From: Sphingopyxis sp. HIX
GTDB lineage: Bacteria > Pseudomonadota > Alphaproteobacteria > Sphingomonadales > Sphingomonadaceae
Reading direction: 5' to 3'
Assembly: GCF_001468285.1 (NCBI RefSeq)
Contig: NZ_LNSB01000031.1
Span: 1-64,000, forward strand
DNA length: 64,000 nt
Below are positions 1 to 9,576 of the stretch, piece by piece. A program made the translations under genes and the position numbers. Position 1 is the first letter of the stretch, and each line of letters starts with the position of its first letter. A model generated the notes under the pieces. It ran no database searches, was not told where the DNA came from, and saw nothing but the letters and a program-made list of their open reading frames with translations.

Positions 1-1408
1 GGCGGGATCGCCGCCGATCGTTTTTGCGGCAGGTGACCTTGCCCCCTTTCTCTATGCGATCCCGCTGGCGCTGCTGTTCGGAGTGATGCTGCTCGCGGTG
101 GTGCGGCTGTTCGCGATGCGGAGCCGCGCCGAGATCTTGACCAACGGCTCGTGGCTGTCGGCGCTGGCCGAGGCGCAGCGGCGCATGGGGTTCAAGCATG
201 GCACGGCGTTGCTCGTCAGCGAGGAATTGCGTTCGCCGATCAGCTGGGGCGTGCTGCGCCCGACGATCGTGCTGAGCCCCAAGGCGGTGAGCGCGACCGG
301 CGAGGCCGAGGCGATCATCGCGCACGAACTGGCGCATGTCGCGCGGCTCGACTGGGCGAAGCTGCTCGGCGCGCGCGTCGCCTGCGCGGTCTTCTGGTTC
401 AATCCGCTGGTGTGGATGCTCGCGCGTGAGAGCCATCAGCTGCGCGAGGAAGCCGCCGACGACGCGGTGCTGATGGCCGACATCGACGGCCCCGACTATG
501 CGAGCCTGCTGGTCGGCGCGGCGCGCCACGACAACCAGGGCGCGCTGCTCGCGGCGCATGGCGTCGCGCCGGGCAAGTCGAGCCTGAAGCGCCGCATCAC
601 CCGCGTGCTCGACAGCGGGCTGAAGCGCGGTCCGGCGAGCGCGAGCTGGATGCTGATGAGCCTGTTGCTGCTCGCGGGGGTCACCGCGCCGCTGGCGGCC
701 TTTTCGGCGACCGCGGACCGCGACGCGGCGGTCGAGAAAGCCGTCGCCGAAGTGTCGCAGGCAAAGGCACTGGCCGAATCGCAGTCCGCCGATGCGGCGC
801 GCGTTGTCGCCGAGGCCGACCGCGACGTCGCGGCGGCGAAGGCCAAGGCGCTGACCGCCGACGAGCTGGTGAGCATGCGCGCGGTCGGGGTTACGCCCGA
901 ATATGTCGCCGAGATGCGCGAGCATGGCGGCGCGCTCGACGCCGACGACATCATCGCGGCGCGCGCGAGCGGGCTCGACCCCGCCTATATCCGCGAGATG
1001 CGCGGGATCGTCCGCGGCGCCGATTTCGGCGAGCTGGTCGGCGCGCGGCAATTGGGGGTCACGCCGGCCTTCGCCCGCGACATGAAATCGCATTTCCCCG
1101 GCGTCGGGATCGACGACCTGATCGCGCTCAAATCGATGGGGGTCGACTGCGATTTCGTCACCGAGATGCAGAAGTCGGGGGTGCGCATGCGCGATGCCGA
1201 CGATGCGATCGAATTGCGCGCGACGGGCATGTTCGTCGCCAGCAAGGCGTCCAAGGGCGGCAAGGGGGACAAGGGACCCAAGTCGGCAACGGTGCGGATG
1301 GGTCCGGGGCCCGGCGCCGGGGTGATCGAGGTGCGCGATGCCGACGGGTCGGTGGCGCGCGTCGAAATGCCCGCGGCGCCCGTGCCCCCGGTGCCGCCGA
1401 CCCATTGA
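1..1408 (+). CDS. M56 (BlaR1-like) membrane metallopeptidase, 5' truncated
   Basis: The reading frame is open from base 2, so the true start and probably the N-terminal membrane helices lie left of the window. A hydrophobic stretch opens the visible part, then the zinc motif HELAH (bases 323-337) followed by the WFNPLVW and E-x-x-AD motifs typical of M56 antirepressor peptidases. A further hydrophobic segment (about bases 640-710) precedes an alanine-rich, probably coiled periplasmic linker. The C-terminal 150 residues contain four or five copies of a roughly 28-residue unit of the form GVTPEYVxEMR followed by a DD-[IL]I acidic helix. The family normally pairs with a BlaI/MecI repressor, which would be expected just upstream, outside the window. 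The next gene, a lipoprotein, carries the same repeat, which suggests one functional unit. The function of the repeats is unknown. Confidence 0.85.
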   Translation, partial: AGSPPIVFAAGDLAPFLYAIPLALLFGVMLLAVVRLFAMRSRAEILTNGSWLSALAEAQRRMGFKHGTALLVSEELRSPISWGVLRPTIVLSPKAVSATGEAEAIIAHELAHVARLDWAKLLGARVACAVFWFNPLVWMLARESHQLREEAADDAVLMADIDGPDYASLLVGAARHDNQGALLAAHGVAPGKSSLKRRITRVLDSGLKRGPASASWMLMSLLLLAGVTAPLAAFSATADRDAAVEKAVAEVSQAKALAESQSADAARVVAEADRDVAAAKAKALTADELVSMRAVGVTPEYVAEMREHGGALDADDIIAARASGLDPAYIREMRGIVRGADFGELVGARQLGVTPAFARDMKSHFPGVGIDDLIALKSMGVDCDFVTEMQKSGVRMRDADDAIELRATGMFVASKASKGGKGDKGPKSATVRMGPGPGAGVIEVRDADGSVARVEMPAAPVPPVPPTH

Positions 1409-1525
1409 GCTGACGTCCGGACGTTCGTCCGCACCCACAAGCTGCTGATCGAAGCTGTTTTGAAAAATGTCGCTGCGGCGGCGAGCGATGGCGCTCGTCT
1501 GGCGCACGAAGGGAGGAGTGTTGCC

Positions 1526-2392
1526 ATGAAGACCCTGATTTTCGCCTCGAGCCTGGCGATCCTGTCGGTGCTTGCCTGCACCACGCCCAGCCAGCCGGCG
1601 ACGGCGGCGGCGCAGGAAGCCGGTACGGACAATGGCGCCGAGCGCGGCGACGTGCGCTGGACCGTCGAGCCCGCCGGGGGCAAGGAGGGGGCGCCCAAGC
1701 TGCGCCTGAGCCACGCCAAGTCGAGCAGCGACCTGTCGCTCGACGCCGACCTGTCGGTGCAGCGCCCCGAATTCGACGCGGCGCAAAGCGCGCTGGGCGG
1801 CACTGGACCGGTGCGCTTTGCGGTGCGCCACGCGTCGGGCACGCTCGAATGCAGCGGCACGCTGGCGAAGAGCTACAAGGGCGAGGGGCGGTGCAGCTTT
1901 ACCCCCGATGCGGGCTTCGAGCGCGAGCTCGCGGCACGCGGGCTGACGCCCGACACGCGCGGCGACCTCTTTGCGATGTTCATCGTCGATGCGACGGTCG
2001 AACTCGCCGACGGGCTGACCGCCGAGGGGGTGAAGCCCGCGGATTCGGACGAACTGATCGCGGCGGCGGCGCTCGACGTGACCCCCGATTATGTCCGCGG
2101 CTTCAAGGGCACGTCGCTGCAGCTGAGCGAGGTCGACGATGCCGTCGCCTTCCGCGCGCTCGGCGTGTCGGGCGATTATGTCCGCGACCTCAATGCGGCC
2201 GGCTTTGCCAAGCTCGGCATCGACGACGTCACCGGCATGAAGGCGCTGGGAGTCACCGGCGACTATGTCCGCGAGCTGCGCGCCGCGGGCTACGCGAAAT
2301 TATCGGCAGAGGATGTGATCGGGATGAAGGCGATGGGGGTGACGGGCGACTATGCCCGGCGGATGAACGGCGCGGCAGGGGGCACCCGGTGA
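1526..2392 (+). CDS. Lipoprotein with M56-type GVTxDYV repeats
   Basis: A 288-residue predicted lipoprotein. The ATG at 1526 is chosen because GGGAGGAG lies 7 bases upstream and the product then begins with a signal peptide ending in the lipobox LSVLAC. An in-frame start at 1460 would put 22 unlikely residues in front. The middle region is a compact secreted domain of unknown type. The last 110 residues hold four units of about 29 residues, each with GV(T/S)(G/P)DYVR, matching the C-terminal repeats of the upstream M56 peptidase. The stop overlaps the GTG start of the downstream TonB-dependent receptor (GTGA), so the two are translationally coupled. Plausible roles are a partner or sensor for the peptidase. 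No named family was recognised beyond the repeat. Confidence 0.75.
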   Translation: MKTLIFASSLAILSVLACTTPSQPATAAAQEAGTDNGAERGDVRWTVEPAGGKEGAPKLRLSHAKSSSDLSLDADLSVQRPEFDAAQSALGGTGPVRFAVRHASGTLECSGTLAKSYKGEGRCSFTPDAGFERELAARGLTPDTRGDLFAMFIVDATVELADGLTAEGVKPADSDELIAAAALDVTPDYVRGFKGTSLQLSEVDDAVAFRALGVSGDYVRDLNAAGFAKLGIDDVTGMKALGVTGDYVRELRAAGYAKLSAEDVIGMKAMGVTGDYARRMNGAAGGTR

Positions 2393-4497
2393 ACCATCGA
2401 AAGAGCCTGGGGACGAGCCTTGCCGCGGTCGCCGCGGTCCTGACGTCGGTCCCGGCCGCGGCGCAGGACGCCCCGACCGGCGACACCCCGCCGCCCGCGC
2501 CGACCGAGGCGCCGGTCGGCGGCCAGCGGACGCAGGGGCAGGTCTATAGCCCTGCCGATTTCGCGCGCTACGCGCCGAACAACGCCTATGACATGCTGAT
2601 CCAGGTCCCCGGCTTCTCGATCCGCGACAACGAGAACCTCCGCGGGCTGGGGGTCGCGACGGGCAATGTGCTGTTCAACGGCGAAAGGCCGTCGAACAAG
2701 GCCGACGACATGTACACCCAATTGTCGCGCATCCCCGCGGGCAACGTCGAACGCATCGAGATCGTCGACGGCGCGACGCTCGACATCCCCGGCCTGTCGG
2801 GGCAGGTCGCCAATATCGTCTACCGCGCCGACAGTTTCTCGGGCCAGTTCTCGTGGAAGCCGCAATTCCGTCCGCATTACACCGATCCTTTGTTCACCCG
2901 CGGCGACGTGTCGGTGCGCGGGCGCAAGGGCGAGATCGAATATGAGGCGGCGCTCAGCAACGACGATTCGGCGCGCAGCGGTGCCGGCGGGCCGACGATC
3001 ATCACCGACGGCGCGGGCAATATCATCGAGCGGCGGCGCGACGTGTGGAACACTCATTTCGACACGCCCAAATTGTCGGGGCGCATCACCTGGGATCCCG
3101 CGGGCGACACCGTGGCGAATTTCGGCGGCCATTATCAGCGCAAATACGACCGCTATTACGAGGATGGCGTGCGCAGCGGGCCCGGCCTCGTCGACCGTTT
3201 CCGCACCGTGCGCGACAAGGCCGACAGCTGGAATTACGAGATCAGCGGCGATTATCAGTTCGGCGTCGGTCCCGGCAAGCTCAAGCTGATCGGGCTGCGG
3301 CGCTTCAGCCACGAACCCTATTCGTCCGAAGTCATCACGACTTTCGCAGACGGCCGCCTCGCGGAGGGCGACCGCTTCGCGCAGGTCGGCGACCTCGGCG
3401 AGACGATCGCACGCGGCGAATATCAGTGGAAGATGTGGGGCGGCGACTGGCAATTGTCGGGCGAGGCCGCGTTCAACACGCTCGACAATGTCGCGTCGAC
3501 TGGCGAGCTCCAACCCGACGGCAGCTTCGACAAAAAACCCTTCCTGCCCGGTACCGGCGGGGTCAGCGAAGACCGTTACGAGGGGCTCTTGAGCTTCGGA
3601 CGCAAGATCACCGACACTTTCTCGTTCCAGCTGGTCGCGGGGGCCGAACATTCGACGATCGTCCAGGCGGGGCCCGATGGCGTCAGCCGCAGCTTCGCGC
3701 GGCCGAAGGGCTCGCTGACGCTGTCGTGGAAGCCCTCGGCCGATTTCGATGCTTCGCTCAAAATCCGGCGGCGCGTGCTCCAGCTTTCCTTCTACGACTT
3801 CCTCGGCCGCGCCTTCCTCAACGACGGCAACCAGAACGAGACCAATTTCGACCTCCGCCCGCAGCAGGACTGGAGCTACGAGGCCGAGATCAACAAGAAG
3901 CTGGGCGCCTGGGGCTCGACCAAGATCATCCTCGTCCACCGCGACGTCGAGGATCGCGTCGACATCATCCCCGTCGACGGCGGCGGCGAGGCGGTGGGCA
4001 ATATCGCCAAGGCGAAGGCGAGCGCGATCGACTGGACCGCGACGATCAACCTCGATCCCGCCGGGATTAAGGGGATGAAGCTCGAGCCGCGGCTGCTGCT
4101 CCAGACCAGCTCGCTGCGCGATCCCTTCACCGGCGAGAAACGCCAGTGGAGCGGCTTCACCGACACCGTCGCCTCGATCGGGGTGCGCCACGACATCCCG
4201 GGCAGCGATATCGCGTGGGGCGCGAATGCCGAATATGCGCATTACCAGCCCAACTACCGCCGCAACCAGGTCGACAAGGTGTGGGAAGGGCCGGTGTGGG
4301 CGTCGGTCTTTGTCGAGCACAAGGATGTGATGGGGCTGACGATCCGCGCGACGATCAACAATATCGTCAACGCGCGCTCGCGCCGCGACCGTATTGTGTA
4401 TGAGGGCGTGCGCGGCGAAAGCGACATCGACTTCATCGAGGATCGCAACCGGCTGATCGGCCCGATCTTCTCCTTTTCGGTGCGCGGGACGTTTTGA
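2389..4497 (+). CDS. TonB-dependent outer membrane receptor
   Basis: A 702-residue outer membrane receptor. The GTG at 2389 is chosen because it overlaps the preceding stop codon and is followed at once by a signal peptide ending in AAAQ. A plug domain follows (about residues 40-150: NAYDMLIQVPGF, the NVLFNGERPSNK loop, and the VERIEIVDG motif), then a long beta barrel ending in the terminal aromatic signature SVRGTF. No N-terminal signalling (STN) domain is visible. Substrate cannot be read from the sequence. Coupling to a BlaR1-like peptidase and a lipoprotein is unusual and suggests uptake or sensing controlled by regulated proteolysis. That link is inference from gene order. Confidence 0.88.
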   Translation: MNHRKSLGTSLAAVAAVLTSVPAAAQDAPTGDTPPPAPTEAPVGGQRTQGQVYSPADFARYAPNNAYDMLIQVPGFSIRDNENLRGLGVATGNVLFNGERPSNKADDMYTQLSRIPAGNVERIEIVDGATLDIPGLSGQVANIVYRADSFSGQFSWKPQFRPHYTDPLFTRGDVSVRGRKGEIEYEAALSNDDSARSGAGGPTIITDGAGNIIERRRDVWNTHFDTPKLSGRITWDPAGDTVANFGGHYQRKYDRYYEDGVRSGPGLVDRFRTVRDKADSWNYEISGDYQFGVGPGKLKLIGLRRFSHEPYSSEVITTFADGRLAEGDRFAQVGDLGETIARGEYQWKMWGGDWQLSGEAAFNTLDNVASTGELQPDGSFDKKPFLPGTGGVSEDRYEGLLSFGRKITDTFSFQLVAGAEHSTIVQAGPDGVSRSFARPKGSLTLSWKPSADFDASLKIRRRVLQLSFYDFLGRAFLNDGNQNETNFDLRPQQDWSYEAEINKKLGAWGSTKIILVHRDVEDRVDIIPVDGGGEAVGNIAKAKASAIDWTATINLDPAGIKGMKLEPRLLLQTSSLRDPFTGEKRQWSGFTDTVASIGVRHDIPGSDIAWGANAEYAHYQPNYRRNQVDKVWEGPVWASVFVEHKDVMGLTIRATINNIVNARSRRDRIVYEGVRGESDIDFIEDRNRLIGPIFSFSVRGTF

Positions 4498-4514
4498 GCG
4501 TCTAGCATGGCGGG

Positions 4515-4898
4515 GTGACGACCCGCCGCACCAAAATCTATTTCGACGGCGGCGCGCGGCCGAACCCGGGGGCGATGGAGATCGCCGTCGTCTGCCGCGG
4601 CGTCGCTCATGTCGAGCGCGATATCGGCGTCGGCAGCAGCCTCGACGCCGAGTGGCTGGCGCTGATCGCGGCGCTGCGGCTGGCGCGGGCGCGGGGGCTC
4701 GACGATATACTGCTGCTCGGCGACGCGGCGGCGGTCGTGGCGCAGGCGAATGGCGTCGTACCCGCACGTGGCAGGGCGTCGCAGCATCTCGCCGTCTTTC
4801 GCGCACTGGCGGGTGAAGCGGCGGCCCCGCGAGTCCGCCATATCGGGCGCGCGCAGAATCTGGCGGGGATCGCGCTCGCGCGGCTCCATCCGCGATAG
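4515..4898 (+). CDS. RNase H-like domain protein, one acidic residue missing
   Basis: A 127-residue protein with the RNase H fold signature. FDGGARPNPG (D11) begins the first strand, E46 lies in SLDAEWLAL and D70 in LLLGDAA. These match three of the four acidic residues of the RNase HI active site. In the last helix the usual N-x-x-A-D-x-L-A is NLAGIALA, so the fourth Asp is absent. The GTG start at 4515 is needed to retain the first strand, and a nearby ATG at 4508 stops after three codons. The gene is 17 bases behind the TonB receptor and may be cotranscribed. It could be an active RNase H variant, since some enzymes tolerate loss of the fourth Asp, or a degenerate nucleic-acid binding paralogue. 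Confidence 0.7.
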   Translation: MTTRRTKIYFDGGARPNPGAMEIAVVCRGVAHVERDIGVGSSLDAEWLALIAALRLARARGLDDILLLGDAAAVVAQANGVVPARGRASQHLAVFRALAGEAAAPRVRHIGRAQNLAGIALARLHPR

Positions 4899-4921
4899 TC
4901 CGCGGCTTCGGCCGGACCTGA

Positions 4922-6103
<1,182 letters not shown>

Positions 6104-6144
6104 TCGAAGCTTCCCCCAGCGGCTTTCCCCAAAGCCGCACGCGT

Positions 6145-6180
6145 CGCGCCGTTCTCCACCCCCCCCCGGAGAGCGGCGCG
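6145..6180. repeat. GC-rich hairpin with poly-C loop
   Basis: Arms 6145-6157 and 6168-6180 are complementary at 12 of 13 positions, with a ten-base loop made almost only of C. It lies between the convergent mreB-like and tetR genes. It lacks a T run on either side, so it is not a classical intrinsic terminator, but it could stall transcripts from both sides. Confidence 0.5.
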
Positions 6181-6287
6181 ATTGCGTTTCCAGAGCCGGC
6201 GCCCGAAGGCGCCCGGGCTCGTGCCGGGCGTGTTGCGATGCGGTGGAGCAGGCTGAAGGCGCGACCCGGCGCTTCCCCGGCGCCGGT

Positions 6288-6944
6288 TCAGCGCGTTTCG
6301 GGTCCCCAGGCGCGGTAGAAGGTGTCGACCGCGGCGTCGACCTCGGCGGCGAGGCGCGAAGTGTCGCGGCCTTCGGGCAGGCCGAGCACCGCATGCTGGT
6401 AGAGGCCCGACTGGCAGAGGCCCGAGAAATGGCGGACCGCCTGCATCGGGTCGCCTTGGCGCAGTTCGCCGCGTACCATCTTCTCGGCGACCCACAGCGC
6501 GGCGCGCGCCTTCCCCCGGCGTGGACCGCGCTCGTAGAAGGTTTCGGCGAGATGCGGGAAGCGTTCGGCCTCGCCGACGACGAGGCGGAAAAGCGAGAGC
6601 AGGGGCGTCGTCACCAGCGCCGCCATCAAGATATTGCCGAAACCGGTGAGCACCTCGACCACCGGCCGGTCGACGGGCAGGTCGACGTGCAGCGCGGTGC
6701 CATATTCGCCGACGATGTCGTCGACGACCGCGGCGAACAATTCCTCCTTCGACGGGAAATAGGTCCAGAGCGTGGTCTTCGACCCGCCGACCTTGGTGGC
6801 GATCGACGACATCGTCGTGCCCGCATAGCCGTTGGCGAAAAACTGCGCGCGGGCGGCGTCGACGAACGCCTTGCGCCGCGCCGCGGCGGCGTCGTCCAGC
6901 GTTACGGTGTCCGTCGTACTGTCTGGTATCATTTCAATTGACAA
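6288..6944 (-). CDS. TetR/AcrR-family repressor, efflux regulator
   Basis: A 218-residue regulator with an N-terminal TetR helix-turn-helix (about residues 25-70, including FANGYAGTTMSSIA and GGSKTTLWTYFPSKEELFAAV) and a C-terminal ligand domain of the type seen in AefR-like proteins. The TTG at 6944 is given as start because GGAG lies six bases upstream; an ATG at 6932 is the alternative. It is divergent from the nodT/emrA/emrB-type operon, and the 50-base gap plus the first codons contain two related 16-base sites, so it very likely represses both itself and the pump. The ligand is unknown. Confidence 0.88.
   Translation of the reverse strand: MSIEMIPDSTTDTVTLDDAAAARRKAFVDAARAQFFANGYAGTTMSSIATKVGGSKTTLWTYFPSKEELFAAVVDDIVGEYGTALHVDLPVDRPVVEVLTGFGNILMAALVTTPLLSLFRLVVGEAERFPHLAETFYERGPRRGKARAALWVAEKMVRGELRQGDPMQAVRHFSGLCQSGLYQHAVLGLPEGRDTSRLAAEVDAAVDTFYRAWGPETR
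6915..6930. promoter_or_regulatory. Candidate TetR operator O2
   Basis: The 16-base segment read on the minus strand, GATACCAGACAGTACG, matches 12 of 16 positions of the better palindrome at 6972-6987. It covers the first codons of tetR, about 57 bases centre to centre from the other site. Confidence 0.5.
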
Positions 6945-6971
6945 CGCATTCTCCGGGGTTCATTGGCGCAT

Positions 6972-6987
6972 GATACCAGCTAGTATC
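6972..6987. promoter_or_regulatory. Candidate TetR operator O1
   Basis: GATACCAGCTAGTATC is a near-perfect 16-base palindrome (arms GATAC/GTATC, centre AGCT). It ends ten bases before the ATG of the outer membrane factor gene, where it could block transcription of the efflux operon. Size and symmetry fit TetR-family operators. Confidence 0.65.
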
Positions 6988-6997
6988 GTTGGACGCC

Positions 6998-8416
6998 ATG
7001 CTCTCCAGATTTTTTCTCTCGACCGCGCTTTTGGGCCTGCTTGCGGGCTGTGTGAGCACCCCCGACGTCGGGCCCAAGCCCGTTCCGGTCGCCGCCGAGT
7101 CGCTCGACTCGCGCGCCTCCTTCGCCGATGCATCCGGCCAATGGCCCGCCGAAGGCTGGTGGCAGGCGATGGGCGATGCGCAGCTGACGGCGCTGATCGA
7201 CGAGGGGCTGGCGGGGTCGCCCGACGTGGCGATCGCCGCGGCGCGCGTGCGCACCGCCGATGCGCTGGCGCAGCAGGCGGGCGCGGCGCTCGGCCCGCGC
7301 GTCGGGGTCGAGGGCAGTGCGGGCGGCGTCCAGCAGAGCAAGAATATGGGCATCCCGCCGCAGTTCGTGCCCGACGGCATCCAGGACACCGGCCGCCTCG
7401 CCGCGACCTTCGGCTTCGACCTCGACCTCTGGGGCCGCAATCGCGCGGCGCTGGCGGCGGCGACCTCGGAGGCCGAGGCGGCGCGCGTCGATGCGGCGCA
7501 GGCGCGGCTGATGCTGACCACCGGAATCGCGGCGGCCTATGCCGACCTCGCGGGGCAGTTCGCCGCGCTCGATGTCGCGAAGGACGCGCTGCGCGTGCGC
7601 GACGCGAGCGGCACCCTCTCGGCCGAGCGTGCCCGGGCGGGGATCGAAAATCTGTCGGCGCAGCGCCAGGCCGAGAGCCGCGCCGCCGCGGCGCGCGGCG
7701 ACATCGTCGCGCTCGAGGAAGCCATCGCGCTCACCCGCAACCGCATCGCGGCGCTGGTCGGCGCGGGCCCCGATCGCGGTTTGGCGCTGGCGCGGCCGAC
7801 CTTGGCGGTGCCCGCCGCGGGCCTCCCCGCCGATGCCGGGATCGCGCTCGTCGGGCGGCGTCCCGATATCGTCGCCGCGCGGCTGCGCAGCGAGGCGGCG
7901 GCAAAGCGCATCGATGTCGCCAAGGCCGATTTCTATCCGAACATCAGCCTGTCGGCGCTCGTCGGCCTGCAGTCGCTCGGCCTGTCGAACCTGTTCGACA
8001 AGGGCTCCGAATATGGCAATGGCGGGGTCGCCTTCACGCTGCCGATCTTCGACAGCGGGCGGCTGCAGGGCCGCTATCGCGGTGCGCGCGCCGACTATGA
8101 CGTCGCGGTGGGCAACTACGACAAGGTGCTGATCGGCGCGCTGCGCGAGGTCGCCGATATTGTTCAGAGTCGCACTGCCAATGCGCGCCAGCTGGCCGAG
8201 CGCCGCGCGGCGCTGGCGGCGGCGGCCGAGGCGTCGAAGCTCGCGAGCCTGCGCTACCGCGCCGGCCTCTCGAACCAGATCGCGGTGCTCACCGCCGAGG
8301 ACAGCGCGGTCGCGCTGGCGCGCGCGGTCGCGGACCTCGAGGCGCGCCAGCTCGCGCTCGACATTTCCCTGATCCGTGCGCTCGGCGGCGGGTACCAGAC
8401 TTCAACAGGAGAGTGA
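6998..8416 (+). CDS. NodT-type outer membrane efflux lipoprotein
   Basis: A 472-residue TolC-like outer membrane factor, the exit duct of a tripartite pump. The ATG at 6998 starts a lipoprotein signal ending in the lipobox LLAGC; an in-frame TTG lies at 6989. Two repeated OEP domains form the periplasmic helical barrel, visible as long alanine-rich helices with the conserved FGFDLDLWGRNRAAL and PNISLSALVGLQ segments. The stop overlaps the region of the membrane fusion protein start, so the operon is tightly coupled. Substrates are not predictable, but the set resembles Emr/Far-type multidrug pumps. Confidence 0.9.
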   Translation: MLSRFFLSTALLGLLAGCVSTPDVGPKPVPVAAESLDSRASFADASGQWPAEGWWQAMGDAQLTALIDEGLAGSPDVAIAAARVRTADALAQQAGAALGPRVGVEGSAGGVQQSKNMGIPPQFVPDGIQDTGRLAATFGFDLDLWGRNRAALAAATSEAEAARVDAAQARLMLTTGIAAAYADLAGQFAALDVAKDALRVRDASGTLSAERARAGIENLSAQRQAESRAAAARGDIVALEEAIALTRNRIAALVGAGPDRGLALARPTLAVPAAGLPADAGIALVGRRPDIVAARLRSEAAAKRIDVAKADFYPNISLSALVGLQSLGLSNLFDKGSEYGNGGVAFTLPIFDSGRLQGRYRGARADYDVAVGNYDKVLIGALREVADIVQSRTANARQLAERRAALAAAAEASKLASLRYRAGLSNQIAVLTAEDSAVALARAVADLEARQLALDISLIRALGGGYQTSTGE

Positions 8417-8418
8417 TG

Positions 8419-9567
8419 ATGGCCGACGAAACGGCTGCGACCCCCGCCGAAACCTCCCCCGACTTGGGCGGCAATGGCGCCAAGCGCAGGAAATTCCTGC
8501 GCATCCTGGCGATCGTCGTCCTGTCCGCGGCGCTGCTGTGGGCGGCCTGGTATTATCTGACGCAGGCGGGGCGCGTGCACACCGACAACGCCTATGTCGG
8601 CGCCGATTCCGCCGTCGTCACCGCGCTCGTCGCGGGGCCGGTGCAGGAAGTGCGCGTCGCGGGCACGCAGGCGGTGAAGAAGGGCGACATCCTCGTCATC
8701 CTCGACGATGCCGACGCCAGGCTCGCGGTCGCCGACGCGCAGGCGGCGCTGCGTCTCGCGCGCCAGCGCTACGGCCAGGCGGGCGCCAACGCCGATGCGG
8801 CGCGGGCGCGCGTGGTGGCGCGCGGTGCCGATGTCAACCAGTCGCGCGCGCGGCTGCGCGACGCCAATGCGGCGGTCGAAAAGGCGCGCGCCGAACTCGC
8901 GCGGCGTGAGAGCATCGCGGGCACCGGCGCGGTCTCGGCCGAGGAAATCACCGCCGCGCGCGCCGCGCTCCAGTCGGCGAGCGCGGCCCGCGATCTCGCG
9001 TCGGCGGCGATCGCCTCGGCGCAGGCGACGCAGGGATCGGCGAGCGGTGATCTCGGCGCAGCCGAGGCGCTGGTGCGCGGGACGACGATCGACAGCGCGC
9101 CCGACGTCGCCGCGGCGCAGGCGCGGCTCGAAAAGGCCGAGCTCGACCTCGCGCGCACGGTCATCCGCGCGCCGGTCGACGGCATCGTGACGAACAAGCA
9201 GGTCCAGGTGGGGCAGCGCATCGCGGCGGGCGCGCCGATCATGACGATCGTCCCGATCTCGACCGCCTATGTCGACGCCAATTACAAGGAAAGCCAATTC
9301 AAGGACATCCGCATCGGCCAGCCGGTCGAGCTGGTGTCGGACTATTATGGCGACGATGTCGTCTTCCACGGCAAGGTCATCGGCATCGCCGGCGGCACCG
9401 GCGCGGCCTTCTCGCTGATCCCCGCGCAGAATGCGACGGGCAATTGGGTGAAGGTGGTGCAGCGCCTGCCGGTGCGCATCGCGCTCGACCCGAAGGAGCT
9501 CAAGGCGCATCCGCTGCGCGTCGGGCTGTCGATGGAAGCGACGATCGACACGCGTGGCAAGGATTGA
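8419..9567 (+). CDS. HlyD/EmrA-family membrane fusion protein
   Basis: A 382-residue periplasmic adaptor. A cytoplasmic N-terminus of about 30 residues precedes one membrane helix (ILAIVVLSAALLWAAWYYL), then the lipoyl half-motif around VHTDNAYVGAD, a long helical hairpin (about residues 95-220, AxR-rich heptads), the second lipoyl half (VIRAPVDGIVTNKQVQVG) and a beta-barrel domain. ATG at 8419 is favoured because AGGAG sits six bases upstream; GTG 8413 and ATG 8416 are in frame. It joins the MFS pump encoded next to the outer membrane factor. Confidence 0.92.
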   Translation: MADETAATPAETSPDLGGNGAKRRKFLRILAIVVLSAALLWAAWYYLTQAGRVHTDNAYVGADSAVVTALVAGPVQEVRVAGTQAVKKGDILVILDDADARLAVADAQAALRLARQRYGQAGANADAARARVVARGADVNQSRARLRDANAAVEKARAELARRESIAGTGAVSAEEITAARAALQSASAARDLASAAIASAQATQGSASGDLGAAEALVRGTTIDSAPDVAAAQARLEKAELDLARTVIRAPVDGIVTNKQVQVGQRIAAGAPIMTIVPISTAYVDANYKESQFKDIRIGQPVELVSDYYGDDVVFHGKVIGIAGGTGAAFSLIPAQNATGNWVKVVQRLPVRIALDPKELKAHPLRVGLSMEATIDTRGKD

Positions 9568-9576
9568 TCCGAGCCG

